From: Notospermus geniculatus
Lineage: Eukaryota; Nemertea; Pilidiophora; Heteronemertea; Lineidae
Reading direction: 5' to 3'
DNA: 64,000 nt
NCBI GenBank assembly: GCA_002633025.1
Contig: NMRB01001855.1
Coordinates: forward strand, 24,497-88,496
The notes beneath the pieces were generated by a model. The model ran no database searches. It saw only the letters and a list, made by a program, of their open reading frames with translations, and was not told the DNA's origin. The stretch's first letter is position 1; every line of letters begins with the position of its first letter. Positions 10,324 to 21,694 of the stretch are shown in pieces. The position numbers were made by a program, and so were the translations under genes.

Positions 10324-11314
10324 ATGGATTTTTCTGGAAGTATTGGAGAATTTGGATGGAATCGAGGCAATCCGCGTCCTGCTCGTGTTATTCGAGATGG
10401 AACGAATCCGATGGAGGTCTTTTCCAATGATGAATTTAGGAAACGCTATCGTTTTACCAAGGACAACGCTGTACGTATCTTACGTCTGATCGAAGACGAA
10501 ATCACACCCGCGTCGATGAGAAATTTTCCAGTTCCAGCTATGAGTAGGCTTCTCATTGCACTGCGATTCTATGCCACAGGAAATTTCCAGCTGACGGATT
10601 GTGACTTGACTGAGTTCATCAAAGCACTGTGAGCAGAATTGTGAAGGAATTTTCACGGGCAATTGCGAGACTAAAGCCGCTCTCACACGTGCGACAATTT
10701 GCGTGCGATTGTATATTCCTACGTTACGGAAACAATCGCGAAAATTATCGCAGATCTGTCGCAGAATTGAATTGTCGTAAACTTAACGATAATCAGCGTT
10801 TTCTGGCCTTCACTTGCGTTTGTTTGCGACAATCTGCGATTATAGCTGCGACAATCTTGCGACAATACGGATTTTATGTTTACAGCCTCTTCTGTCGACA
10901 CTGATAATTTGGGGTTATAAACGATTTCTTGCGACATTGTGCGATATTTTGCGACAATCTGCGATTGCTTTGCGATAAGTTGGTTAAGGTTAAATTTTTT
11001 GAACATTTCCAAATTTCACGATTGTTCGCGATTGCCTATCGCAAGGTCTGCGATAGTTTGCGTTAATTTGCGACAGTACACCTGCGATTGTCTATCGAAA
11101 GTAAACGCAGGCCAACTGTCGCACGTGTGAATTCATCACGTTTCCAAAGAGGGATACCGAGCACCTCTGTCACCGACAGTTTTTTGATATTGCTGGATTT
11201 CCTGGAGTGACTGGAGCAATAGATGGAAGTCACACCCCGATATCGTCACCAGGCGGGGTCGGCGCTGGCTTATTTCACATCACGGACAATACCATAATTG
11301 CACAACACGCGTGA
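10324..11314 (+). pseudogene. HARBI1-like transposase fragment (Harbinger nuclease)
   Basis: DDE nuclease of PIF/Harbinger elements, here in pieces. From the ATG at 10324 the frame shows the family's N-terminal block: FSNDEFRKRYRFTKDN, then IEDEITP, then LIALRFYATGNFQ. Near 10622 the reading shifts by one frame and continues TVSRIVKEFSRAIARLK. At about 10674 it is interrupted by a MITE. It resumes at 11129 with ITFPKRDTEH, then GFPGVTGAIDGSHTPI, which includes the first catalytic aspartate (AIDGSH). A TGA at 11312-11314 closes it before the remaining catalytic D and E. Frameshift, insertion and truncation make it non-functional. Upstream in-frame methionines exist at 10228, but homology begins after 10324. 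Confidence 0.85.
10674..11128. mobile_element. MITE inside the Harbinger transposase, TIR CACACGTGCGACA
   Basis: Left end TCTCACACGTGCGACAATTT, right end ACTGTCGCACGTGTGAA. The body is saturated with GCGACAATNTGCGAT and CGCGATTG words on both strands. The transposase frame stops at one side and resumes at the other, so it is a later insertion. Confidence 0.75.
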
Positions 11315-11405
11315 CATATTCATTATAGTGTTGAATAACCCCAATTACAATCGATTACACACTTGCGCCAGATTTACGCTGTCGCTTCACTGAACCACAG
11401 CGAAA

Positions 11406-11514
11406 GGTAGGGACACACCTGACGCGATTCGCATGCGATAGGGCGACGCATGCGTCAAAACCTTTGTTTGCGTGCAGTGCGGCGGAAAATAACAAAGGCG
11501 TTGTCGCATGCGTC
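11406..11514. mobile_element. MITE fragment running into the gap
   Basis: Starts AGGGACACACCTGACGCGAT and shares GCGTCAAAACCTTTGTTTGC and GGCGGAAAATAACAAAGGCG with 2530-2631. The right end is lost in the N run. Confidence 0.6.
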
Positions 11515-12299
11515 NNNNNNNNNNNNNNNNNNNNNNNNNNNNNNNNNNNNNNNNNNNNNNNNNNNNNNNNNNNNNNNNNNNNNNNNNNNNNNNNNNNNNN
11601 NNNNNNNNNNNNNNNNNNNNNNNNNNNNNNNNNNNNNNNNNNNNNNNNNNNNNNNNNNNNNNNNNNNNNNNNNNNNNNNNNNNNNNNNNNNNNNNNNNNN
11701 NNNNNNNNNNNNNNNNNNNNNNNNNNNNNNNNNNNNNNNNNNNNNNNNNNNNNNNNNNNNNNNNNNNNNNNNNNNNNNNNNNNNNNNNNNNNNNNNNNNN
11801 NNNNNNNNNNNNNNNNNNNNNNNNNNNNNNNNNNNNNNNNNNNNNNNNNNNNNNNNNNNNNNNNNNNNNNNNNNNNNNNNNNNNNNNNNNNNNNNNNNNN
11901 NNNNNNNNNNNNNNNNNNNNNNNNNNNNNNNNNNNNNNNNNNNNNNNNNNNNNNNNNNNNNNNNNNNNNNNNNNNNNNNNNNNNNNNNNNNNNNNNNNNN
12001 NNNNNNNNNNNNNNNNNNNNNNNNNNNNNNNNNNNNNNNNNNNNNNNNNNNNNNNNNNNNNNNNNNNNNNNNNNNNNNNNNNNNNNNNNNNNNNNNNNNN
12101 NNNNNNNNNNNNNNNNNNNNNNNNNNNNNNNNNNNNNNNNNNNNNNNNNNNNNNNNNNNNNNNNNNNNNNNNNNNNNNNNNNNNNNNNNNNNNNNNNNNN
12201 NNNNNNNNNNNNNNNNNNNNNNNNNNNNNNNNNNNNNNNNNNNNNNNNNNNNNNNNNNNNNNNNNNNNNNNNNNNNNNNNNNNNNNNNNNNNNNNNNNN
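11515..12299. other. Assembly gap (785 N)
   Basis: Unknown sequence. Long frames spanning it are meaningless. Confidence 1.
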
Positions 12300-12429
12300 A
12301 AAAACGGATCGTTATGCCCTGCAGGCATCAGGCCTGTATGTTACAGACTATGTGGGAAACTGATGTGTCGCATCCCAAGTCTGCAAAATTGTTTGCGAAC
12401 TCAAATTTTGACAACTTGTTATAACTTAA

Positions 12430-12604
12430 TTAACTCCATCGTAATTGGTCAAAATGAACAATTCGTTCACAGAACGGGAGCATAAAGGTTGTAGCTTAAA
12501 CATTTTGTTGACATCAATTAGTTACTTTTTGTCATGAATATGTTAGGACGCTTGTTTTCAAAGAGCGTCAATAAAGTCGGCATAGGTAGCCCCCCGCCTT
12601 AAGC
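12430..12604 (-). mobile_element. End of a TTAA element related to the MITE in the retrotransposon
   Basis: TTTTTGTCATGAATATGTTA, TTGTTTTCAAAGAGCGTC and GGCATAGGTAGCCCCC are the inverse of the left part of the 172-bp MITE at 24851. Here it ends next to CCTTAAG. The other end is not seen before the gap, so this copy is either longer (possibly the parent element) or truncated. Confidence 0.65.
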
Positions 12605-12666
12605 TATGGATTTATTAAACCAGGCTTAAGCTGCCGCTTAGTTTAACTTGGTGCATACCAGCCGAT

Positions 12667-13780
12667 ATGTTCCAAATTTCTGGGTAGTGTTTACAAACTC
12701 ATCTTGATCTGGTCACATTCCAACTTAAATTACACTTATGGAGCTCTCCAGGGCAAGTGCGGTCAGTGGCCGGTAGAAAAACCACATCAATGCGCGTGCG
12801 CGCAGGTAGAATGAATCCGGATTCGTGTCTCATTTGCGTTTAGATGAGAATTTTAATAGTGAGGCTGAGAACCGCCTACTTATCCTTATCCCGATCCTGA
12901 AATTAAGCCAAATACGTCATCAATTTTGTGGTTGAATAAATTTTCGATACGTTGAGCTACATTTCCCACAATAGATAAGTTCGTGAATACGGCGCTCAGT
13001 AGAAACCGCTTACAATCCTGATCGAACCATTTTTAGGTACCGGTAATACGTCGCCAGTATGTGTGAAGGCTGCTGACGTAACCCACTTGCATTCGATCCG
13101 GGCGCTCACAGTGAACGCAACGAGTTTAGCAGTTACGTTGTCGGTCTGTCAGCACAAAAACACTGATTTCTCCAATTTTATATTTACAAAACAGAGTGAA
13201 AAGTGTATCGACGCCTTCCCAAAACTGTAGGCTCCTGAAAACGAGACGTGAAAAGGAGACGTCAAATTCCCCAACGTTGTTTGGTATCGCAGAAACTGAA
13301 TTTTATTTCCGTCAAATCCATTTATATCTGCTTGTTAAGTATCGGTCGTGACGCATTCTGATCACCCACTGTACACCGCGACCCCTAGTAGCAGTATTTC
13401 GTACCAGGGTCCCACATTACACGCAACCCAAAGTGTGAACCAATCAGATAAAAGTAGGTCGACGAAACGTTTTGTGCACGCACCCATGAAATACTTCAAT
13501 TCCATTTGGCATGTATTGGAATCTACTGTCATCCGCAGAAATAGTCCGAACCTGGTGGTAGAGTCAGTAAGGTGAAACCGCCTTACCTCTCCGTAGGAGA
13601 TTGTATTTTAATCCGCTGTAAGAATCCCAACCATTGGTGGATCCCTGTATTTAGCCCAATCAGTGATCGTCTTTTATCTAGGTTCACGTATCCGCATCCC
13701 TATACGTTGTGCTTTCTCAAATGGAATAAAGATCCGTCGGAACGCAAACGTATCGGGATACGTAGGCCTATACGTTTCGG
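12667..13780. other. Intergenic/repeat remnants, no gene seen
   Basis: Contains GTCTCATTTGCGTTTAGATG (12831 on), a scrap of the GGGCCGTTTAGACGAC family. Otherwise nothing identifiable; small open frames lack recognisable domains. Confidence 0.4.
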
Positions 13781-13825
13781 TTTAAGGATAGCGGCTCTCA
13801 AGCTCTCTAATCTGGTCGGATGTGG

Positions 13826-13972
13826 TTCAATGTGGTCTAATGTGGTCGAATGTGGATTCGGGACCAGCAAAATCGGTGGTTCATTTTAAATCCACATTGG
13901 ACCACATTAGGCCACATTGGGTAGCGTTTACACGCAAGAGTTTTGAACCACAATCGGATTCACATCTTGCAA
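13826..13972. mobile_element. Partial GGGCCGTTTAGACGAC-family MITE
   Basis: TTTAAATCCACATTGGACCA, TTGGGTAGCGTTTACACGCA and GAACCACAATCGGATTC match the family interior. Both ends are missing, so it is probably a piece separated by later insertions. Confidence 0.6.
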
Positions 13973-14069
13973 GGAAGAGCTGACGATCGTTCAGGACGCG
14001 GTTTCTGACTTGGATCTTGCTTTCCCAGTCGGTTGTGGAGTGTAGTCGGCGGGCGGAGCGATACACCGA

Positions 14070-14380
14070 TTAAAGGTCCTTACACACCAAAAACGTGCGT
14101 TGAACGCCGCGGAAAACCGCGGTTTCCGCCCACATACAGGGGTTACACCACCGCGTGAAACGCTGCGGGAGGCGTGCATTTTTCGGCGCAAGCATACGGG
14201 ATACAGTACTAAAGTTATTTCGGGTGGCGACGCGGCGGCGAGCGCGCGTCATTTTTTGCCTCGCGTCGTTGGTGTGACCCATTTATTGAAAATCCATTGA
14301 ATTTATTTTCCTGGCAGTGAACGTGCATCGTTTTTCGCCGTCGCGGCCCGTGGCACGGTTTTGGTGTGAACAGACCTTGA
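14070..14380. mobile_element. TTAA MITE, AGGTCCTTACACACCAAAAACG family
   Basis: TTAA at 14070-14073 precedes AGGTCCTTACACACCAAAAA; the right end GCACGGTTTTGGTGTGAACA then TTGA (decayed TTAA) is inverted. The body matches 6628-6903 on the other strand. Confidence 0.75.
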
Positions 14381-14507
14381 GGCTGCTTTTCCACGAGGCG
14401 TTTGCAGACGCGGTTTCGGTAGCGGGAGTGGGTGCGAGTGAAACAGCTAAAGGGAAACACGTTGGATTGAATTTTGCGCCCGCAAACGCCTGGTAGAAAA
14501 GCAGTTT
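14377..14507. mobile_element. TTAA-type MITE, GGCTGCTTTTCCACGAGG family
   Basis: Abuts the previous MITE at the same decayed TTAA site. GGCTGCTTTTCCACGAGGCG and, at the right, CGCCTGGTAGAAAAGCAG are inverted. Compare 5043-5163. Confidence 0.75.
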
Positions 14508-15918
14508 CCCGAGTCTACTTCCCCAGCAAGAGACGTAGTCGTTAGTACAAAGCGCAGAGAAAAGGCGAAATGATGTTCGTTGTCCATCATACGGCATAAT
14601 AGGGATGGGTTTTAGTCTCACCTTCACTACGTGTTTCGGTTTCCCTTTCGTTTAGATCAGGGATAAACTAACTACCTAACTAAACTAGCTAACTAACTAA
14701 CTATCTTCCTTCCTTACGGAGAATAAACGAAATGCAAGCAACAAGTGCGTACAATGTTGATAAACTTCACATCATTTAGCGACGATAATGTGATCACGTG
14801 ACTTTCAAGCCACTCGACATTTGATGTGTTGTCTAACAACGTACGTACATGAGGGTGTATATATTTTACTACTACCTCTTACAGATGATTAGTGCGTCGG
14901 TTTTTCTGCACATTTTTTTGGAAATCCTCTGTCAGAATATATACATATTTACCTCAATCGAAATATTCCATTCGATGCATTCTATATATTCACCCGAAAG
15001 TTGTCGTGAAATTCCTTCTTTCTCCAGAGATTTTGACCCCCCAAAGCACAACATCTACACGGGGTTGTCTAGATCTATCATGTGCCCGGTAGGGCCGTGT
15101 TACAAATAGTTTTGTAAAAACGTTGCAGTTTGTAAAAGGTTCACGTTTTATAAAACCTGTTGTAATTTTTTATAAAAAACTTTGCATTTTATGGAAATGG
15201 CGATGACTGTTTTACGATTCTCGTTACCTATCGAAAATTTTATGAAAGTGTGTGTTCAGTTTTACACATCCAGGGTACGATTTTACGATTCACGTGCAGT
15301 GATTTTACGAAATTTGGCTAAATGCAATTTTTGTACGGAAGAATGCCTACTATATTAGGTCTAGTAAAGCTTGAGGGGTCATCTCAGAGTGCTGTTCACT
15401 GGACTTCAAAGCAGAGTGCAAAAATCTCAACAAAGTTGCCGTTTTTTAGGTTAAAAAATCAAATATTTTGAAAATTTTTGATGGTGATATCGATCTACGC
15501 AGACACTGGAAGATTTTACAGGTGAAAATTTTCAGGATTTGCTGAGTTTCCGAAAATCTCATTCTGACCGGCGAACTTGGAACAGCGGTAAAACCCAAGT
15601 CAGCCAGCTGATCAGATAAATCATCATGCCAAATGATGGACAAATGATCTAGCTATCATGCCTCAAAAATTGGTGAAAAAATATTGGGGGATCACGGAGT
15701 AATTCACAAATATCCACTGGTTAATAACTTATGACAGAGATTGTACATTCATTTAAACTACACTGTGACAAGTCTTTGGCTAGCTTCGCTGTTCGCCACT
15801 ACGCGGCGCGTTGGGCCCTTGCGTCTAGTCTTTACGGGACGACACGTCCGAGAAAAACAGTCGTCATCAACGACCTGGTAGAAAATAGTGAAGGAAGAAT
15901 GCTACGAAAGTATTGAAT
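14508..15918. other. Intergenic stretch, no gene seen
   Basis: Holds a short (AACT)n-like tract near 14665-14703. AT-rich sequence around 15090-15310 repeats TTTTACGATTC/TTTTATAAAA words. No supported coding region. Confidence 0.4.
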
Positions 15919-16602
15919 TGATAGAATTTTGCTATTCATAAATGAAATGGTCCATGGACCATGTGCTCACCTGGGTAAACGTGCCAGAAAAACAAATGAC
16001 AAATGTTAAATCAAAATGTTCCAGGGTCATGTATCCTCATTAGATGCACCTGATGAATATTGGAGACAATCCAGTTACAGTTCAGGAGTTACTGGACATT
16101 GAACTTTGGTTTTGGCCACCTGGTGGCGAACCGAAGAATCGAATCGCACTGAAAAGTGGCGTCATAGGTCACCTGACATAGGGATGTATATGTACAAAGT
16201 TTCACGTCAATGGCCCAAGCAGTTCCCGAAACACGCCACCACATGACTAAATTTTGAACTTTGACCTCTGTGACCTTGAAAAGTCGGTCAAATCAAAAAC
16301 CCCTTACTTACGTCATGCATCCTCATTAGAAGCATCAATGAGAGGATCCAGTCATTAGTTCATGAGTTATTGCACTTTTTGTGTTTTTGGTTTCCGCCAC
16401 CTGGTGGCCAAGCTAAGAGTCAAATCGGACCGAAACTTGGTGTCATAGGTCATCTGACCTAGGGGTATATATGTACCAAGTTTCAGATCAATAGCTTCAG
16501 CGGTTACGAAACGTGCCCTGCTAACGGACGACGACGGCCGACGGCCGACGACGGACGACGGACGCAGACCCACGACAAGAGCTCACCCCAGGTGAGCTAA
16601 AA
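15919..16602. repeat. Dispersed repeat with two CCACCTGGTGGC units and a CGACGG tract
   Basis: Two diverged, similar halves each carry TTTTGGCCACCTGGTGGC or TTCCGCCACCTGGTGGCC, GTCATAGGTCAYCTGACNTA and ATATATGTACMAAGTTTCA. The second ends in a GACGACGG-rich tract (16525-16563) and a GAGCTCACCCCAGGTGAGCT hairpin. A related end is seen near 35870-36035. Non-coding; class uncertain, though the 3' hairpin would allow a Helitron-like or SINE-like element. Confidence 0.55.
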
Positions 16603-16766
16603 ATGATGAAACGTGTGTTTAACATTGTGCATGTTGCAAATAAATGTACTCCACTAATTCATTATTTTCTCCAACAAAATTTACATGTAAGTACTCGACT
16701 TAGACTTGAGGTCCTGATGAATGTTTGACAGTGGACAGACGGTGATTTTGAAAGCTATGCCTCTAC

Positions 16767-17213
16767 ATGCTGGTTAAAAAACAACCAAATTATATAAAAA
16801 GTCAATCTTTCATGATGACAAGCATGAAAATGATGAGACAATCATTCTTTAGTCATCTTATTAGTCATAAAGCCCTCAACAACCCAGATCTTGGAGCCAC
16901 GCCATCCATATCGTGTTTATATTGCGGCGTTCAGTGCATCATCTTGAAAAAATGTACAACATTCAATTTCGTTCCTGGCGCCAATAATCTTTCTTGCAAA
17001 CTAAGCCATAAACAGGGAATATGTTTAGAGAAAGATGAAGCTATTCATTCGACCGGAAGTCGACTGTTTCAGAGAAAGGTAAGAACTCTTGTTGCCAACT
17101 TGACCACCAAGGGTTGTGACATCGTTCCGCCAACTACGCTCACACAAACCCTTGACGAACTTCGCTGTGGTGAGCTGTTTCTAACCGGATGTTCCTGCAT
17201 GTTTGTGGACTGA
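16767..17213 (+). CDS. Possible exon with PAN/apple-like domain
   Basis: The frame carries a cysteine pattern typical of PAN/apple domains, which bind carbohydrates or proteins outside the cell: CLYCGVQCIILKKCTTFNF, then a further C and LSHKQG (about 16905-17020). In that family a C-x3-C-x5-C core followed by F-N-F and a later cysteine is usual. What follows (to the TGA at 17211-17213) also has cysteines but no domain I recognise. The nominal start at 16767 is arbitrary, as an exon would begin at a splice acceptor; a TTAG upstream of 16870 is one candidate. It is isolated among repeats with no neighbouring exons found, so it may be a relic. The call rests on pattern only. Confidence 0.35.
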   Translation: MLVKKQPNYIKSQSFMMTSMKMMRQSFFSHLISHKALNNPDLGATPSISCLYCGVQCIILKKCTTFNFVPGANNLSCKLSHKQGICLEKDEAIHSTGSRLFQRKVRTLVANLTTKGCDIVPPTTLTQTLDELRCGELFLTGCSCMFVD

Positions 17214-18253
17214 CTCCCGCTGTTAATAACCGCTTTTATCATAGATTGTTAACATCTATACTATAATGGACGGTAGCCATGTTGGATTTTGTTATCAACC
17301 TGAGTTGACCTGTTATCTGCTATACCTGCTATGTAATGACTGTACACAGTTACGGTGGACCGGACTCTCTGCCCTATCTCCTCCTTAGTTAGGGCTTAAA
17401 GCCTACAAAGAGCGCCCTGTGTGTACAGTATAATATGAGGAGACTGTCTTACGGTATTTTGGTTTTAAAAGAAGTGCTGGTTTATATGAAAAAGAGAGAA
17501 AATCTGATGTGCGGTGACCTGCGCTGCCATCTACAAGAATGGCAGTGACCTACTACCAACAGATACACGGTGGGACGCATGTGAACCTAGCTATCATGAA
17601 TCTGGGTCACCTTGGCATTAGCCTGGAGATGAGGCTGATTGTGTAATAAACCAGATGTGATGCTGCTGTTTAGAAAGTCAGAACTCCTCACTGCTCATGG
17701 ATTTGACGGTTAACGATTAATAAATTAATAACTACCCCTCTCCAAATAAACTCATCAATAAAGCAACAGACCCTCTACCACAGAATATTCTAGACAAACT
17801 AACTGCCTCAAAATGTGCTCGCCACGGGTGAATATGCTAGTTTTCAATAAATCTGCACATTTCTAACTACCACGTCAGTCGGTCTGTACACCTTTTTGTT
17901 CAACAGCACAGTTCATGTGAGGAAGGGGTAAATCGCAATTGATAGAATGGCTAGACATTTTGTGACCATCCTCGTTCCTATCGGTAATACTTCTCAACCA
18001 TAAAATACACAGCGGTTCCTTTAATTGGCTTGTTGCCAACCTGGGAGCGAGGTTGGCTAACAAGTGTTTTGATTGGTGCACCGCAAATCGAGGTGCGAGA
18101 GAAACAGAAATCCTGGCGAAGTTCTCCATGGGTTTGTGCGAACGACGTATGAGGTAGTACAGACACATGGTAGGCCATGATGTCTTGTTGCGTACTGTCC
18201 AATCTTGCTATTACGAACCTCTTATAGCGATCTCCCACATCTGACGAACCACA
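17214..18253. other. Intergenic stretch, no gene seen
   Basis: No recognisable domain, RNA gene or transposon end. Short open frames are not supported. Confidence 0.4.
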
Positions 18254-18836
18254 CCACGCAGAAAAAAAAATCGATCTCAGCTCGAGTTAAAATGAGTCTC
18301 CAGCCTGCTATTTTGTCTCTAAAATGAGTTTCTTTGCTACTCGAACACAGAAATGAGTACCAGCTTTCTAAGGCTTTACCAGTTTTCTTGCATCGACTGG
18401 AGATAACTGCAACTGGAGTCTCATTCTGAAGTGGAGACAAAGTCTACTCATTTTGAGTTTTCTCAGTTCTCCAGTCGATGGGACAGGGCATCAGCTGTAG
18501 AAAATTGGAAAGAAACCGAGGGGAACCAACATCTGCTCATGAGGAGCTCGGTGGTGTGGTGGTTCTGGTGTCCGACTTGCTATCAGAGGGTCCTGGGTTC
18601 GAAACCCACTGGGTGTGAAACGTTTTTTTTATATATGGCGACATCACTTGTTTATTTGATTCGAGACAACAGACAATCCAGTGGAGACAGCTAAGAATCA
18701 TTTTAACCAGTTGGAGACAATGTCATCTCAAGTGGAGACCCAGTTATGTCTATTCGAGTTGCAAAAGAAACTCATTTTAGGGACAAGAGTTGGAGATTAA
18801 TTTTATCTCGAGATGAGATCGTTTTTTCTTTCTGTG
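18254..18836. mobile_element. GAGAC-rich foldback element, second copy type
   Basis: The left CAGAAAAAAAAATCGATCTC and right GAGATCGTTTTTTCTTTCTG are inverted ends. Inside, GAGTCTCC/GGAGACT, AAATGAGTTTC/GAAACTCATTT and CATCGACTGGAGA/TCTCCAGTCGATG pair across the element. Same design as 3583-4740. A tRNA-like segment sits in the loop. Confidence 0.75.
18545..18618 (+). other. tRNA-like segment (probable SINE or tRNA pseudogene)
   Basis: A box A-like TGGTGTGGTGGTTCTGG and a perfect box B GGTTCGAAACC give a pol III internal promoter arrangement. The acceptor stem does not pair cleanly, so this is not a functional tRNA. Confidence 0.5.
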
Positions 18837-18837
18837 C

Positions 18838-21161
18838 ACATTGATCCCACTTTTTCCTTCACATCGGCAATTAGTGTCATCAAACAAGCGACCCATTCAA
18901 CAGTGTGGGCCAGAGGAGGTTGATAAAACTGCCAATTTTAAAAACTCGAAGATATAATATTGGGTGGCCAGAAAAAATGCCACTCATGGAATCGTTAATA
19001 AAATTCACAATCCTGTCTGCAATCCAACCATAATTATTTGGTACAAGTGAACTTCAGTCTATACCTGACGTGTCCACCAAATTTCAATCATGAATGCCCA
19101 ATAGTCTTTGTTTTATCGCCGTTCCATGATATGCTTCAAATGTGCACCTCTGCATTGCAGTTAGGAGGTGTGATCCTGAATGGGCTTCAGATTCACATTT
19201 TAGGGCGTCCAAAGGTTGTACATCAATACATGAAATATATAGTATTGCGCCCTACTGTTCTGGCTATGGAAAATGTTCGACCAAATTTTGTGAAAAACGT
19301 CATCAAAATATACAAAAAAGTCATCAAAATATGTGAAAAAGAATCATACTCTGTGAAAAACGTCATCAACATATGCATTCACGTGACACAGAATCCCATA
19401 AAACGTCATTCATGACCTTGAACACAGTGAAATTTAGGTCAATATTCGATAGGGAATTCGTCTATGGGTATTGTGTGTTGATGCATTTCTTTTCAACCTT
19501 AATAAAAAGTAGAACGAAATGATGAAATTGCGTTGGCACAGTGTTTCTGATGACATTAGCGCAATTTTTGTGGGATGCAGCACCCGTGTAAGCATCCTGA
19601 GCTTATAGTGATTTTTGCCAATTCCGAATTGTCCTCTCGTTCCTCCCACGCATGGCCATGCTCCGTGGGGAGGATGCAGTGTATCACATAACATAGGCTA
19701 GGACATTTTGTATTGTTAAAATTTACATCGCGAGCTTCCACGAATTTTTTGATTGGATCTGAGAAACAACATGTTAGTTAAACTACCCAGGGTAACAGTT
19801 TACTAAAGGGTGGATGCAGATTTTAATAGGGACGGCATGAAGTTGGGAGACCACACCCTTTTGAGGCCCTCCATCTTAAAACTCCAACGAGGTTCCACGA
19901 TTCTTTTAACTGATATGTGTTGTCTTTCTATAAGAGAATAAAATGCGATGATCACATCAATGGAACCTCAGTGCAGATTTGGTTTATAGGGTCACTTTAC
20001 ATGGGCTGCTGTAACAAATCCAGGTGGCGTTGGTGTAAAACTGCATTGAGCTTCCACCGAAATAATGGGTCCATGTTATGTAGCACCCATATGGTCTTTC
20101 ACGTGAAACTATCAGAAACATGGAATGTCATTCCAGAATGGAGATAAGATAAATGGAGGTAAAGGTGCCTCTGAGTGCAGGTGCCATAAACTTTGGGCGT
20201 GGCCTGCTCCACAGGGGAAGGGTTAACTTTAACGTACTTCGCAGATAATTTGAACCCATTCGGAAGAGGTGATTTTCCAGTTTTCTCTGTATCTTGGCCT
20301 GTTTTATAAAAATTCATTCTTAACTAACGACTCCGTGGGTGGCTTTTTTGGTCACCCTGTATTACAGTACGACTACGCTCTGATAAGGTCACCTCAAACA
20401 GTTCCTATTTTGCCCCCGATCCCGCTCGATACCTTCAATCTATATCAAGGATTTGGTTACCCAAACGGATATTTGTTGGCTATTTCAAATGATAATCTGC
20501 TTGTGTTTAAATTAAACACAACTCGTCTTGTATACACTTTGCTTTATAATGTTTGGGCATCCAAAGATACTTTCAGGAATATACTTAGACCAAGAACGAG
20601 CTATGAAAATAGATAATTTCTGTAGCCAAACAGAAATGCTTTTATGGAGTTCTGCATTATATTTGTAGTTACTTCTTGTTTTTCACACCTTGTGCTTGGA
20701 TGTTTACACAACATATTAACCATGCCAGTCTGCCTCACCGTCTTGTGATTTTAGCAATCCCCACGTTTACAGTTTACAGTCACCTCTTTGTTCTTGAACC
20801 CTCAGCTGGAGGGATAGCATTAGCCATCTGGCCAGGGTTACCCTTCCTGGAATTAGTTAATCAGCTTTATCATCCAGCCAATGGCTGCTCTCCCTCCAGC
20901 TCTAGCAACATACAGTTTACCTCTCGATCAATTCCTCTAGAGACATCATTCTCTCATACAACTTTGGTATACCAACAACTCCAATAGTCTACGGTATATT
21001 TTTCCTGAATTGTCCTGAATTACTGTGGTGCATCTTTTCCTGCTGAAGTTATCTTTGTCCCCGGTCCCTGGTGGATAAATTGGACGCATCACGACTACTT
21101 GGAAGCTGTTATCAAGGTAATATTCAATCCTATATTTCACTTTCATATTACCTATCTCAAA
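18838..21161. other. Intergenic stretch, no gene identified
   Basis: About 2.3 kb with several open frames of 60-125 codons (for example 19038-19415 and 20269-20616) that match nothing I recognise. GTGAAAAACGTCATCAAMATAT recurs near 19291 and 19358. Possibly old mobile-element sequence. Confidence 0.4.
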
Positions 21162-21694
21162 ATGGTACCTAAGGTCATGATCATAGGGCATAGTTACGTG
21201 GCACGCCTCAGAACGTACCTCAGGTCACGTCGGCTATCTAATTTCGACCTCAAACACGAATTCTGCTCAGTCAGGATTGAGGGCGTGCCCGGTCTGAATA
21301 TGAAANACCTACAAAACCTGACCAACGAAAATTTAGAAACAGACCATGGACGAAGACAAAGGCCTAAAAAAGAGGAACCCTGTCCTCCAAGGAAAAGGGT
21401 CTACTAATGGGAAAAGAGGGGTTGAAAAGCACTGACCAGCGAACAAAATAGGAGAAGAGCAATGGAAGACAAGGCCTAGAAAAAGGATTCAGTATCAATG
21501 GTAAGGGAACACTCAAATATTCGGGAGTTCAGGAAACCAAGTATAACACAACTGCAAATCATATCAATCACTGGTTAGAGACTGTTTTAGCAGAGGAAGA
21601 CGGCCTACAATTCTGGAAGTTCAAATCCCTCTGCTCTGCTCCACGTGAAATATTCTATGATGGGATACATTTATGTGGCATTAATCTGCTATAG
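21162..21694 (+). pseudogene. SGNH-hydrolase-like remnant upstream of the retrotransposon
   Basis: Starts KVMIIGHSYVARLRTYLR at 21168 on, which looks like block I of SGNH/GDSL-type esterase domains with the nucleophile serine in GHSY. About 500 bases later, in another frame, REIFYDGIHLCGINLL fits the closing D-x-x-H block. The middle is full of stops and indels, and there is an N at 21306. SGNH-like domains are known in some Ngaro and CR1-type retroelements, so this may be a lost gene of the element downstream. It could equally be a separate retroelement fragment. Confidence 0.5.

Larger units (their letters stand above)
10127..12663 (+). mobile_element. PIF/Harbinger transposon with intact ends, dead interior
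   Basis: Terminal repeats GGCTGGTATGCACCAA (10127) and TTGGTGCATACCAGCC (ending 12663) are flanked by the 3-bp duplication GAT (10124-10126, 12664-12666). Subterminal AGCTTAAGCC also recurs inverted near 12623. It encodes a broken HARBI1-like nuclease and contains at least two later insertions plus a 785-bp assembly gap. The second Harbinger gene (Myb-like) is not visible; it could lie in the gap. Confidence 0.88.

Noticed and set aside
11387-12485. Four long frames of 299-325 codons
   Set aside because: They consist almost entirely of N in the assembly gap; no coding evidence.
18545-18618. Functional tRNA gene
   Set aside because: Good internal promoter boxes but no paired acceptor stem; same for 30568-30643 and 30985-31061.
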